NCBI GenBank assembly: GCA_903850915.1
Contig: CAINMV010000009.1
Span: 1-64,000 of the forward strand
DNA: 64,000 bases
Reading direction: 5' to 3'
Origin: an uncultured Bacteroidota bacterium
GTDB lineage: Bacteria > Bacteroidota > Bacteroidia > UKL13-3
Positions 14,560-22,884 of the stretch are shown here, one piece after another. The position numbers and the translations under genes are program-made. The first letter of the stretch is position 1. The number at the start of each line of letters is the position of its first letter. The notes under the pieces are model-generated. The model saw only the letters and a list, made by a program, of their open reading frames with translations, had not been told where the DNA came from and ran no database searches.

Positions 14560-15681
14560 TTGAAAATACTACATATAATTAATAGCTTAGGTATAGGAGG
14601 TGCTGAAAATTCGCTCTATAATCTAGTTCGATTAGATTTAGAGAATTCACATATCGTCGTTTCATTATCAAAAGCTGAGGCTAACGTAATTCCAATTTCA
14701 TCACTCGGTGTTCAAGTTTATTTTTTAAACTTTAGAAGCCCATTTTTCTTTATTGAATTTGTTAAACTAATTAAGATAGTTCGTTATGAAAAGCCTGCAG
14801 TAATCCAAACGTGGTTGTATGTTTCAGATTTAATTGGTTCATTGGCAGCGGTTTTTTTTCGAAAGGCACGTTTGTTTTGGAATATACGGAATGGTAGTTT
14901 GAATCCATTAATCGTGTCCAAAGCCTCAATATTAACTGCGTATTTGTGCTCTTATTTGGCTAAAAAATATCCTCAGAAAATTATTTGTTGCTCCAATGCA
15001 GCCATTAAAGTGCATGTTGATTTTGGATATCAACGGAGTAAATTTTACATAATTCACAATTCGGTGGATGTGGGGAAGTTTAATATTTTAAATCACACGA
15101 CGCATCTGCAACGTAAATTTAATATTGAATCCGATATACTTACTTTTGGATATGTCGGACGATATGATCCGCAAAAAGGGCATTCAGTTTTATATGCGGC
15201 GTTAGCATTATATAAATTAAGTTCTAATTTAAAGTTTAAATTGTTATTAGCTGGGACAAATATCACCAATTGTAATTCAAGATTAATGGACGAAATACAT
15301 AAATTTTCATTGCAAGATAATGTTATTCTTTTGGGTCCTCAAGATAATATTGTTGACGTATATCAGGTTTTGGATATTCATATTTTACCCAGTTTAAGTG
15401 AAGGTTTTCCAAATGTTGTTGCTGAGTCTATGGCTTGTGGTATTCCAAATGTAGTGTCAGATGTTGGTGAGGCAGCCTATATTGTAGGTGATTGTGGTTG
15501 GGTTTGTGAAAAAAGTGATCCTGAATCGATGCTGAAAAGTATAATTGAAGCAGTAAATGAACGAAGCCATAGGGAGAAATGGCAAAGGCGAAAAGAAGCG
15601 TGCAGAAACAGGATTGTCACAAGTTTCGCAGAAGAGAAAATGCTTCAAGCCTACATTAATGTATGGAATTCGTCGACTTGA
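14560..15681 (+). CDS. Glycosyltransferase family 4
   Basis: A GT-B fold retaining glycosyltransferase acting at the cytoplasmic face of the membrane, expected to extend a lipid-linked surface glycan; donor and acceptor are not predictable. From TTG 14560 the product begins MKILHIINSLGIGGAENSLY, the standard GT4 N-terminal loop. The C-terminal half shows FGYVGRYDPQKGHSVL and the E-x7-E signature (EGFPNVVAESMA) with GEAAYIVGDCGW after it. The start is chosen because upstream in-frame codons fall inside the triple -7 box and because KILHIINSLG is where homology normally begins. About 373 residues, normal for the family. It stands alone rather than in a polysaccharide cluster. Confidence 0.85.
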   Translation: MKILHIINSLGIGGAENSLYNLVRLDLENSHIVVSLSKAEANVIPISSLGVQVYFLNFRSPFFFIEFVKLIKIVRYEKPAVIQTWLYVSDLIGSLAAVFFRKARLFWNIRNGSLNPLIVSKASILTAYLCSYLAKKYPQKIICCSNAAIKVHVDFGYQRSKFYIIHNSVDVGKFNILNHTTHLQRKFNIESDILTFGYVGRYDPQKGHSVLYAALALYKLSSNLKFKLLLAGTNITNCNSRLMDEIHKFSLQDNVILLGPQDNIVDVYQVLDIHILPSLSEGFPNVVAESMACGIPNVVSDVGEAAYIVGDCGWVCEKSDPESMLKSIIEAVNERSHREKWQRRKEACRNRIVTSFAEEKMLQAYINVWNSST

Positions 15682-15705
15682 AGGTCAAGTAATACTTTGT
15701 TTTAA

Positions 15706-16389
15706 TTATTTCGAGGACTCTAGGCTTGAAAACACCAGTGTGTTTAAAAACTCAACCAGTTTTTTTTCATTAATGTCTTTTGGGAAGTCTGTTAATGAGG
15801 GTAAGTTTTTTTTGAAAAAGTTTTGACTATGAGCAATCTCAATGATAGTGCTCGCCAATGAATGTGGATATTTATACTTGGAATTGTATTCTGAAATTAC
15901 CGATGCAATTCTCCCACATAAGTCCTTATATGGCTTGAATAACCTGTCTTTATTGTCTTTTGTAATGTTTCTTGAAAGGTAAGTTTTGGATCCGTCTGAA
16001 ACCACCAATTTATAGGCCTCACTTTCAGATATAAATTCGAGTTTCTTTTTTTTAGTAGTTGGCTCTTGTGCAATAAGCTTAATTATAGTTTCTAATTTAA
16101 GTTTTTCGTCATTTAAATTATGTAGATAATATATTACCTTATATTCTAAATAACTCCAATACCAAGTGATTATATAAACTAATAACCGGTGTTTGTTTTC
16201 GAAATACCGATATATACTTGCTTCCGTTGTGTCAATTTCTATAGATAGCTTTTTAAATGTGAAGTTTTCAAAGCCAATTTTGTTTATAAGAAATAAGCCT
16301 TGAGCCACTATTTTTTTTCCTAAGGTTGTCTCTTCTGGATTCCTTAGGAATAGCTTGTTATTCATTTTTATTTTAAAATCTAATTCCAT
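15706..16389 (-). CDS. TetR/AcrR family regulator
   Basis: The N-terminal TetR helix-turn-helix is clear: TLGKKIVAQGLFLINKIGFE, then NFTFKKLSIEIDTTEASIYR and YFENKHRLLVYII. The remaining 150 residues are the helical ligand-binding/dimer domain. ATG 16389 (MELDFKIK) is preferred to a TTG at 16410, because that TTG lies within a minus-strand -7 box; ATG 16365 is also possible. It is divergent from the ABC-HlyD fusion gene and tolC. A perfect palindrome lies between the two promoters, so it probably represses both itself and the exporter until a ligand binds. Tail-to-tail with the glycosyltransferase gene, 24 bases apart. Confidence 0.82.
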   Translation of the reverse strand: MELDFKIKMNNKLFLRNPEETTLGKKIVAQGLFLINKIGFENFTFKKLSIEIDTTEASIYRYFENKHRLLVYIITWYWSYLEYKVIYYLHNLNDEKLKLETIIKLIAQEPTTKKKKLEFISESEAYKLVVSDGSKTYLSRNITKDNKDRLFKPYKDLCGRIASVISEYNSKYKYPHSLASTIIEIAHSQNFFKKNLPSLTDFPKDINEKKLVEFLNTLVFSSLESSK

Positions 16390-16407
16390 AGAAACGGCTT
16401 TTGCCTG

Positions 16408-16436
16408 CAAATTTAAATATAAAGTAATACAATCAA
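16408..16436 (-). promoter_or_regulatory. Promoter of the TetR-family gene
   Basis: On the minus strand TTG (16434-16436), 18 bases, then TAAATTTG (16408-16415). The start point would be close to 16402, which rules out the TTG start at 16410. Confidence 0.55.
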
Positions 16437-16440
16437 TAAT

Positions 16441-16455
16441 AATAGTATTACTATT
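16441..16455. promoter_or_regulatory. Putative TetR operator palindrome
   Basis: AATAGTA-T-TACTATT is a perfect 7-1-7 inverted repeat. It lies between the divergent promoters, next to the -33 region of the regulator gene and over that of the exporter gene. Position and symmetry fit an operator for the adjacent TetR-family protein. AT-rich background makes a chance palindrome possible. Confidence 0.5.
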
Positions 16456-16472
16456 TTTGAAGTTTTATTTAT

Positions 16473-16480
16473 TATCTTTG
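16473..16480 (+). promoter_or_regulatory. -7 box of the exporter operon
   Basis: TATCTTTG, a perfect match to TAnnTTTG, ends 15 bases before the ATG of the fusion gene. TTTG at 16456-16459 is upstream but only 13 bases away, so the -33 element is uncertain. Confidence 0.6.
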
Positions 16481-16495
16481 CACAAATTATTATAG

Positions 16496-18745
16496 ATGCA
16501 AAAGGCAAAACTACTTTTTACTTGGCTTTACAGGGAAAGGAAAAGTTTATATAGTATTTATTTACTAGCTTTACTTCAAGGGGCAATGTATTTGCTAATT
16601 CCTATTGGTATCCAAGGTATTGTCTCTTTTATTATGGTTGGAGAGTTTTCCGCATCTTTAATTTTACTTAGTTGTATCACAATATTAGTTGTTGGTTTTA
16701 TCGGATTTTTCCAGATATGGCAAATTCGGGTTAACGAAACAATGCACCAAAAAATATTTGGAAGATTAGTGTCGAAGTTAAATGATTATTTAATTACGGC
16801 TAAGCCAAAGAAAAACCTACTGAATGAAATTAATAAATTTAATGAAGTAGTAACACTTCAGAAGGGAATTAGCAAGATTCTGTTGGACTTTTCATTCTCA
16901 TTAATTAGCATTGTTTTTGGCATATTAATTTTACCTACATATAGTACCTGGTTTTTATTGTTTACCATTTCCTTAGGATCCGTATTTTATTTTATTATTC
17001 GTTATTATGGATCGAAGGGGATTGAAACGAATATTGAAACATCGAATTATAAATATAAAATTATAGAGGGGTTTCAGAAAACTGCAGTGTTAGGTGTCGA
17101 CGAGGAGAGGAGTAATGAAACGGATATTCTTTTAAATAATTATTTTAGCTCCCGTAAAAGCCATTTTAACATACTTGAGTTGCAATATAAAGGCATTATT
17201 ATTTTTAAAGTTGTTTTCATAAGTGTGCTTTTGTTTCTAGGTGCTTTTTTGGTTCAAAAAGGTCAACTTACTATTGGTCAGTTCATTGCCTCTGAAATTT
17301 TTATTTTCTTGATTATTAATGCAGTAGAAAAATTAGTAGAAAGTCTTAATACATGCTATGATATTATAACTGCATTATATAAAATAGAAGGGATTTTTTC
17401 CGAGCATGCTAATCTTTCTTTTATTAAAGGAGAAAGTCATTTATTAAGTAGTGTTTCAAACATTTATAACCATCCATATTCAAGGGTTCTAAAGAATTCG
17501 ATATTTGTTATTTTTCTTGCTTTCTTTATAATCTTGCTGATGCCTTGGACTCAGAATGTGAAATCCAAAGGGAGGGTTACAACTATAAATCCGCAGTATC
17601 GACCTCAGGTTATAACATCTCGTATTGCTGGCAGGGTTGAAAAGTGGTATATCAAGGAAGGTGATTTCGTAAGTAAGAATGACACAATTGCATTTATATC
17701 TGAAATAAAAGATGATTATTTCGATACCCAGCTAATTCAAAGATCAGAAAGTATAATTAAGTCGAAGGAAACAACAATTGCCGCATATAAGGATAAAATG
17801 GGTGCTGTGAATTCTCAGATTGATGCTCTCTATCAAGCAAGGCAATTTAAGTTAGAGCAGGCAAAAAACAAAATAATGCAAACGCGATTGAAGATTATTG
17901 CGGATAGCATTGATGCTAAAACCTCTTTTGATAATTTCAATATTGCCGTTGCCCAATACAACAGATACAATGATTTGTTGGCTAAAGGTATTGTATCTAA
18001 AACTGAATTAGAGAATCGAAAGGTTAAAATGCAGGAGGCTATTTCCAAAAAGACGGCGTCAGAGAATAAATTTTTAGCGACTAAAAACGAATTGTTAAAT
18101 GCTGAAATAGAGTTGAATTCCTTAAACCAAGAATATCAGGAGAAGCTAATGAAGGCTGAATCAGAAAAGTTTTCTGCTCAATCATTGCAATTTGAGGGTG
18201 AAGGTTCTTTGACGAAATTGCAGAATCAGTTATCTAATTATAACAAACGTAAGGAGTATGGTTATGTGCTTTCTCCTCAAGATGGATATATTTCAAAAAC
18301 TGATATTCAAGGCCTTGGTGAGATAATAAAAGAGGGGTCAGCCTTGTGTAATATAGTTCCGAAGCAAATGGAGCAGGCCGTTGAATTATACGTAAATCCA
18401 ATTGATTTGCCTTTGATACAGATCGGACAAAAGGTTCAAATTCAATTCGATGGTTGGCCGGCTTTTGTGTTTTCGGGTTGGCCTGGTGTAAGCTATGGAA
18501 GTTATTCGGCTGAAGTTGTGGCTTACGATAGGGTATTGTCTATTAATGGCAAATTTCGAATTCTTGCGAAAGGAGTTGGCGATAAATGGCCAGAATCGAT
18601 TCAGTTGGGTGGCGGTGTAGAAGGATTTGCCATGCTTAAAAATGTGCCCTTGTTTTATGAATTATGGAGAAAGTTAAATGGATTCCCACCTGAATTTTAT
18701 GCCCATCCACCTGATGTTAAGGACGATAAAAAATATTCAAAATAA
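16496..18745 (+). CDS. ABC exporter membrane domain fused to HlyD adaptor, no ATPase domain
   Basis: 749 residues joining two proteins that are normally separate. Residues 1-300 are an ABC exporter transmembrane domain (helices near 15-45, 52-75, 128-172, 232-282), of the Bacteroidota type that normally continues into a nucleotide-binding domain. Here there is no Walker A, signature or Walker B motif. After a short linker (about 301-330) an HlyD-type adaptor begins: membrane anchor 332-351, lipoyl/barrel-sandwich half (VTTINPQYRPQVITSRIAGR) near 362-381, long coiled coil about 425-590, second half and beta-barrel (SPQDGYISK; GWPAFVFSGWPGVSYG), and a family-typical end (WRKLNGFPPEFY). The simplest origin is an in-frame deletion of the ATPase domain plus the start of hlyD. 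tolC overlaps its stop (TAATG). Whether it can export anything without a partner ATPase is open; none is encoded nearby. Confidence 0.85.
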   Translation: MQKAKLLFTWLYRERKSLYSIYLLALLQGAMYLLIPIGIQGIVSFIMVGEFSASLILLSCITILVVGFIGFFQIWQIRVNETMHQKIFGRLVSKLNDYLITAKPKKNLLNEINKFNEVVTLQKGISKILLDFSFSLISIVFGILILPTYSTWFLLFTISLGSVFYFIIRYYGSKGIETNIETSNYKYKIIEGFQKTAVLGVDEERSNETDILLNNYFSSRKSHFNILELQYKGIIIFKVVFISVLLFLGAFLVQKGQLTIGQFIASEIFIFLIINAVEKLVESLNTCYDIITALYKIEGIFSEHANLSFIKGESHLLSSVSNIYNHPYSRVLKNSIFVIFLAFFIILLMPWTQNVKSKGRVTTINPQYRPQVITSRIAGRVEKWYIKEGDFVSKNDTIAFISEIKDDYFDTQLIQRSESIIKSKETTIAAYKDKMGAVNSQIDALYQARQFKLEQAKNKIMQTRLKIIADSIDAKTSFDNFNIAVAQYNRYNDLLAKGIVSKTELENRKVKMQEAISKKTASENKFLATKNELLNAEIELNSLNQEYQEKLMKAESEKFSAQSLQFEGEGSLTKLQNQLSNYNKRKEYGYVLSPQDGYISKTDIQGLGEIIKEGSALCNIVPKQMEQAVELYVNPIDLPLIQIGQKVQIQFDGWPAFVFSGWPGVSYGSYSAEVVAYDRVLSINGKFRILAKGVGDKWPESIQLGGGVEGFAMLKNVPLFYELWRKLNGFPPEFYAHPPDVKDDKKYSK

Positions 18746-20136
18746 TGAAGTTTTTTCTTTTCACCTTTTTGTTAATGACTTGTTTTTGCAGTGCGCAAAT
18801 ACCATATCAACTTCGGTATGAAGAATTCCTATCGAACGTGCTAAAGTTTAATCCGCTGTCGATGCAAGCCGAGAATGAAACACGGTATTCAAACTACTTG
18901 CTTAAAGCCGCAAAAGGGAGTTTTGATCCTCTGCTATCAGGAAATTATAATCAAAAAAAGTTTGGAGGGGTAAACTATTTTACAACGCTAAATAGCGAAG
19001 TTAAACAACCGATATTTTCATCGCAATATTTGAAATTTGGATACGATTTTGGTTCAGGTATGTATATAAATCCCGAACAAAAAACATCAAGCATCGGATT
19101 GCCTTATCTTGGAATTGAAGTGTCTGTTCTGCAGGGCTTAATAATTGACAAGAGAAGGGCAGAACTTCTAAAAGCAAAAGAGTATTTGAATTACTACTCC
19201 GCAGAAAAGAATGTTCAACTAAATTTACTACTCTTTGAAGCATCTCAGCGTTATTTTGAGTGGTTGTTATCAATAAAACAAGTGTCATTAAATCAATATT
19301 TCATGGAATTAGCCGGGCAAAGGCTTAAAGGTATTGAAGAGCTCGTAAATTACGGTGAACGAGCATCCATTGACACGGTGGAGTCAATGCTTTATTATAA
19401 AAGTCGGCTTATGGATTATCAAAATGCCCTTATAAACATTAAAAAGGCTGAAAACGATATGACAGCATTCAATTGGAAAGATAATACATCATCTGATTTC
19501 TCCTTAAAATATAAGACATTGGATAGCATCGAAACTTATTTTATTAAGGCGAAGGTGTTTTTTTATCAGAATCTTAACGCTGAAGAGCCATCAAACCCAA
19601 TATTAATAAAATATGCCTCGTTTCAAAAGGTTTTGGAAATTGAAAATCGATTTAAAAAGGAGCTGTTAAAGCCAAACCTAAATCTAAAATACAATTTATT
19701 GTCGAATAATGCTGTTGCCTACAATTCAGATTTTTATGTTAACAACTGCAAGTTCGGAATTAATTTATCTTTTCCAGTTTTTTTAAGGATTCAAACGAGT
19801 GAATATAAAATTGCGAAATTAAAATCACAAAACAACAATTTGGAAATATTGAATAAAACGAATGAGCTTAACAGTAAAATAAGTACTGTAAAAAACACCA
19901 TTGTTATTTTAACAAATCAATTAGAAATTGCGGCTTACATCTCGAACAACACGAAGTTATTGTTGGATGCAGAGCAACTGAAATTTGACAATGGAGAAAG
20001 CAATCTTTTTATGTTAAATCAAAGAGAGAATAAAGTGCTTGAATCTGAAATAAAACTTGCTGAATTTAAGTTAAAGTACATTGTGGCGGTCTTAAATCTT
20101 ATTTACCTAAATGGTAGTTTAAATTATTCTTTTTAA
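18745..20136 (+). CDS. TolC family outer membrane efflux protein
   Basis: Outer membrane channel of a type I secretion/efflux system, 463 residues, about the usual length. A signal peptide (MKFFLFTFLLMTCFCSAQ) precedes two repeated helical halves. Typical elements are ENETRYSNYLLKAAKGSFDP near residue 43, and FLRIQTSEYKIAKLKSQNNN plus a Leu/Asn-rich coiled coil in the second half. The ATG overlaps the stop of the upstream ABC-HlyD fusion by one base, so the two are co-transcribed and probably translationally coupled. The pair would form a continuous membrane-fusion/outer-membrane conduit regulated by the TetR-family gene. Confidence 0.85.
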   Translation: MKFFLFTFLLMTCFCSAQIPYQLRYEEFLSNVLKFNPLSMQAENETRYSNYLLKAAKGSFDPLLSGNYNQKKFGGVNYFTTLNSEVKQPIFSSQYLKFGYDFGSGMYINPEQKTSSIGLPYLGIEVSVLQGLIIDKRRAELLKAKEYLNYYSAEKNVQLNLLLFEASQRYFEWLLSIKQVSLNQYFMELAGQRLKGIEELVNYGERASIDTVESMLYYKSRLMDYQNALINIKKAENDMTAFNWKDNTSSDFSLKYKTLDSIETYFIKAKVFFYQNLNAEEPSNPILIKYASFQKVLEIENRFKKELLKPNLNLKYNLLSNNAVAYNSDFYVNNCKFGINLSFPVFLRIQTSEYKIAKLKSQNNNLEILNKTNELNSKISTVKNTIVILTNQLEIAAYISNNTKLLLDAEQLKFDNGESNLFMLNQRENKVLESEIKLAEFKLKYIVAVLNLIYLNGSLNYSF

Positions 20137-20274
20137 CCTTTGCAAACCACTACATTTTTAGTGTATGGGGTGTCTTTTGTAAATCAAGTTTTGGAAAAGG
20201 ATACGTTTTTTAAGGTAAATATCATCGGATAAAAGTTTGTTCTTAATATGTTTTTTATTCGTAAGTGAACTTTG

Positions 20275-20282
20275 TAACTTCG
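20275..20282 (+). promoter_or_regulatory. Possible -7 box for the phosphatase-family lipoprotein gene
   Basis: TAACTTCG, one mismatch from TAnnTTTG, 33 bases before the ATG at 20316. The same variant occurs before the TPP riboswitch at 57739. The rest of the 179-base gap (20137-20315) shows no gene. Confidence 0.35.
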
Positions 20283-20315
20283 TGCTTGATAAGTGTACCT
20301 TTATCATAAGTTAAA

Positions 20316-21248
20316 ATGAAAGTAAACGAAAAAACAAAAGCCGTATTTCTACTTCTTTTCTTTGGAATCTTTAACGCATGCTCATCGCATCATCCCGCCA
20401 ATGGCCTATCAGGTAATTATTTACCTCCCCATGATTCAGAAATCATAAATATAGATAGCACGACTAGATTAACACCAAATAAAACTGCGGTTACGGAAGT
20501 AAGCATTGTTTCATGGAATTTAAAGGATTTTGGCGCTTCAAAATCAGAAGTCACTATGGAGTTTATCGCAAATACCGTAAAGGATTTCGATATTCTGATA
20601 ATTCAAGAAGTGGTAGGTAAGGATCCGGGTGGAGCCCAAGCGGTAGCAAGACTTTGTAGTGTTCTAAATCGTAAAGGTGCCAAATGGGATTATGCAATAA
20701 GTGATATTACCTCTAGTACTACGTTTAAAGCTGAACGATATGCATATGTTTGGAAGCCATCGCGTGTTACGATTAGCGGACGCCCATGGTTGGAAAAACA
20801 ATATAATTTAGAAATAGAACGTGAACCATTTTTTGCCACCTTTGCATTACTCGACAAGAAATTTACGCTTGTAAATTTTCATGCGATAACAAAAAGCAAA
20901 CAGCCTGAAACAGAGATAAAATATTTCAAGTATCTACCTGAAGAATACCCAGAGTTGAACTTAATTTTCGTTGGCGATTTTAACTGCCCGCAATCTCATT
21001 CCGTGTTTATTCCTTTGCGCAAAATGGGCTACGCTTCTGTGTTCACCAATCAAAAGACGTCGTTGCGAAAAAGCTGTATTAATTTAGATTGCCTCGCTTC
21101 GGAATTCGATAATATTTTCTACGATAGGTCGAAGGTGAACCTGTTAGGCTCCGACGTCATTCATTTTTATAGAAACTTTGGATCACTTAAAGAGGCTGAA
21201 ATGGTGTCAGATCACATTCCAATTTTCTTTAAATGCACATTAAAGTAA
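20316..21248 (+). CDS. Endonuclease/exonuclease/phosphatase-family lipoprotein
   Basis: 310 residues. A lipoprotein signal ends in FGIFNAC-SSH (Cys about residue 22), so the mature protein is membrane-anchored outside the cytoplasm. The EEP fold is shown by VSWNLKDFG (metal-binding Asn), DILIIQEVV (catalytic Glu), VNFHAITKS, FVGDFNCPQ (Asp/Asn pair) and SDHIPIFF (catalytic His) at the end. Members cleave phosphodiesters in nucleic acids, phosphoinositides or sphingolipids. The substrate cannot be told from the sequence. An extracytoplasmic nuclease for DNA scavenging is plausible; a sphingomyelinase-type role is an alternative. Single-gene unit. Confidence 0.8.
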   Translation: MKVNEKTKAVFLLLFFGIFNACSSHHPANGLSGNYLPPHDSEIINIDSTTRLTPNKTAVTEVSIVSWNLKDFGASKSEVTMEFIANTVKDFDILIIQEVVGKDPGGAQAVARLCSVLNRKGAKWDYAISDITSSTTFKAERYAYVWKPSRVTISGRPWLEKQYNLEIEREPFFATFALLDKKFTLVNFHAITKSKQPETEIKYFKYLPEEYPELNLIFVGDFNCPQSHSVFIPLRKMGYASVFTNQKTSLRKSCINLDCLASEFDNIFYDRSKVNLLGSDVIHFYRNFGSLKEAEMVSDHIPIFFKCTLK

Positions 21249-21276
21249 ATACAACAACAATAAAAAGAGCCTCTGT

Positions 21277-22665
21277 TTAAAGATGAATACACTCGCCATA
21301 GGCTTGTGCAACAGCTTCCATTATTGCTTCGCTCATGGTTGGATGTGGATGAACACTTTTTATGATTTCGTGTCCGGTGGTTTCTAAATTACGGGCAACG
21401 ACCACTTCTGCAATCATTTCTGTAACTCCGGCACCAATAAAATGTGCGCCTAACCATTCGCCGTATTTGGCATCGAAAATCACTTTTATCATGCCATCTT
21501 TTGTTCCTGCCGCTGATGCTTTTCCGGATGCAGAGAATGGGAATTTTCCAACTTTAATATCGTAGCCTTTTTCTCTGGCTGCTTTCTCTGTTAGGCCTAC
21601 CGATGCTACTTCCGGATTGGTATAGGTGCATCCTGGTATATTTCCATAGTTTAATGGATGAGGTTTTAGTCCTGCGATATTTTCAATGCAAATAATTCCT
21701 TCTGCACTAGCCACATGTGCCAAAGCAGGGCCACTGGTGATATCACCAATAGCATATACCCCTGGAACGTTGGTGCGATAGTATTCATCAACAAGTATCT
21801 TGCCTTTGTCAACAGCTACTTTGTTTTCTTCTAATCCAATATTTTCCAAGTTGGTAGTTATTCCTACCGCAGATAGAACAATATCACATTCTAACACCTC
21901 ATTTCCTTTCGGTGTTTTTACATTTACCTTACATGCTTTTCCTGCAGTATCTACACTCTCTACTGAAGATGAAGTCATTATAGTAACACCATTCTTTTTA
22001 AAGATGCGTTCCATTTGCTTTGAAATTTCTTCGTCTTCGACAGGCAGAATATTTGGAAGGAATTCAACTACCGTAACCTTGGTTCCCATAGAGTTATAGA
22101 AATACGCAAACTCCATTCCGATGGCGCCGCTACCCATTATCACCATTGATTTTGGAAGGTTTTCTAAGGCCATTGCCTTTCGGTAGCCTATTATTTTTTC
22201 ATTGTCAATTTTGATATTCGGAAGCTCTCGGCTACGTGCCCCGGTGGCTAAAATAATATGCTTGGAGGTATGGGTTTCTTTGGTGCCGTCTTCTTTAGTT
22301 ACCTCTACCTTGCCACTTCCGGCAAGTTTCCCGAATCCATTAATGACTTCAATTTTGTTCTTTTTCATTAAAAACTGAACGCCTTTGCTCATGCCATTGG
22401 CTACCTCACGGCTACGTTTTACCACGTGTTTAAAATCTGCACTATACTCTTGAACAGTGATTCCGTAATCAGGCGCATGCTTAATATACTCGAATACCTG
22501 TGCGGATTTGAGAAGCGCTTTTGTTGGAATGCATCCCCAATTAAGACAAATGCCTCCGATCTCAGCACGTTCTACAATACCCGTCTTTAATCCAAGTTGT
22601 GAAGCACGAATCGCAGCTACATATCCACCAGGACCACTACCGACAATTATTACATCTAAATTCAT
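21277..22665 (-). CDS. lpdA: Dihydrolipoyl dehydrogenase (E3)
   Basis: Flavoenzyme that reoxidises the dihydrolipoyl arm of 2-oxoacid dehydrogenases and the glycine cleavage system, passing electrons to NAD. 462 residues, full length. FAD-binding IIVGSGPGGYVAAIRASQLG is at 6-25. The redox disulphide is Cys40/Cys45 in GGICLNWGCIPTKALL. NAD-binding VIMGSGAIGMEFA lies near 175, and GVYAIGDI near 305 contacts FAD. The catalytic His-Glu pair is in HPHPTMSEAI near the C-terminus. No E1/E2 genes are adjacent. lipA, which makes the lipoyl cofactor, is 7 kb away on the other strand. A hypothetical-free 219-base gap lies upstream with a promoter at 22695. Confidence 0.95.
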   Translation of the reverse strand: MNLDVIIVGSGPGGYVAAIRASQLGLKTGIVERAEIGGICLNWGCIPTKALLKSAQVFEYIKHAPDYGITVQEYSADFKHVVKRSREVANGMSKGVQFLMKKNKIEVINGFGKLAGSGKVEVTKEDGTKETHTSKHIILATGARSRELPNIKIDNEKIIGYRKAMALENLPKSMVIMGSGAIGMEFAYFYNSMGTKVTVVEFLPNILPVEDEEISKQMERIFKKNGVTIMTSSSVESVDTAGKACKVNVKTPKGNEVLECDIVLSAVGITTNLENIGLEENKVAVDKGKILVDEYYRTNVPGVYAIGDITSGPALAHVASAEGIICIENIAGLKPHPLNYGNIPGCTYTNPEVASVGLTEKAAREKGYDIKVGKFPFSASGKASAAGTKDGMIKVIFDAKYGEWLGAHFIGAGVTEMIAEVVVARNLETTGHEIIKSVHPHPTMSEAIMEAVAQAYGECIHL

Positions 22666-22694
22666 AGTAATAGGATTTAATGATTTTTAAATGG

Positions 22695-22702
22695 CAAAAG
22701 TA
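22695..22702 (-). promoter_or_regulatory. -7 box of lpdA
   Basis: Minus-strand TACTTTTG, perfect TAnnTTTG match, 30 bases before the lpdA ATG. The rest of 22703-22884 shows no gene and no clear terminator. Confidence 0.5.
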
Positions 22703-22884
22703 AGGAATTGCTTGTGAAAAAATTAATTTCCTAAAATTAACTAATCCGATGGCGTTAAGCCTTTTAATATCAAGTTTAAGCACGATGATTATCTTCTAGC
22801 GATTAAGCCATCTGTTTTAAAAAGAAAAAAGAGGGTGGCGAGAAATCCTAATTTTAAAAGAATCAGGCGTTGCTCAACTGATAA

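Noticed and set aside
16496-17400. Complete ABC transporter
   Set aside because: No Walker A, LSGGQ or Walker B motif occurs anywhere in the 749 residues or in the next gene.
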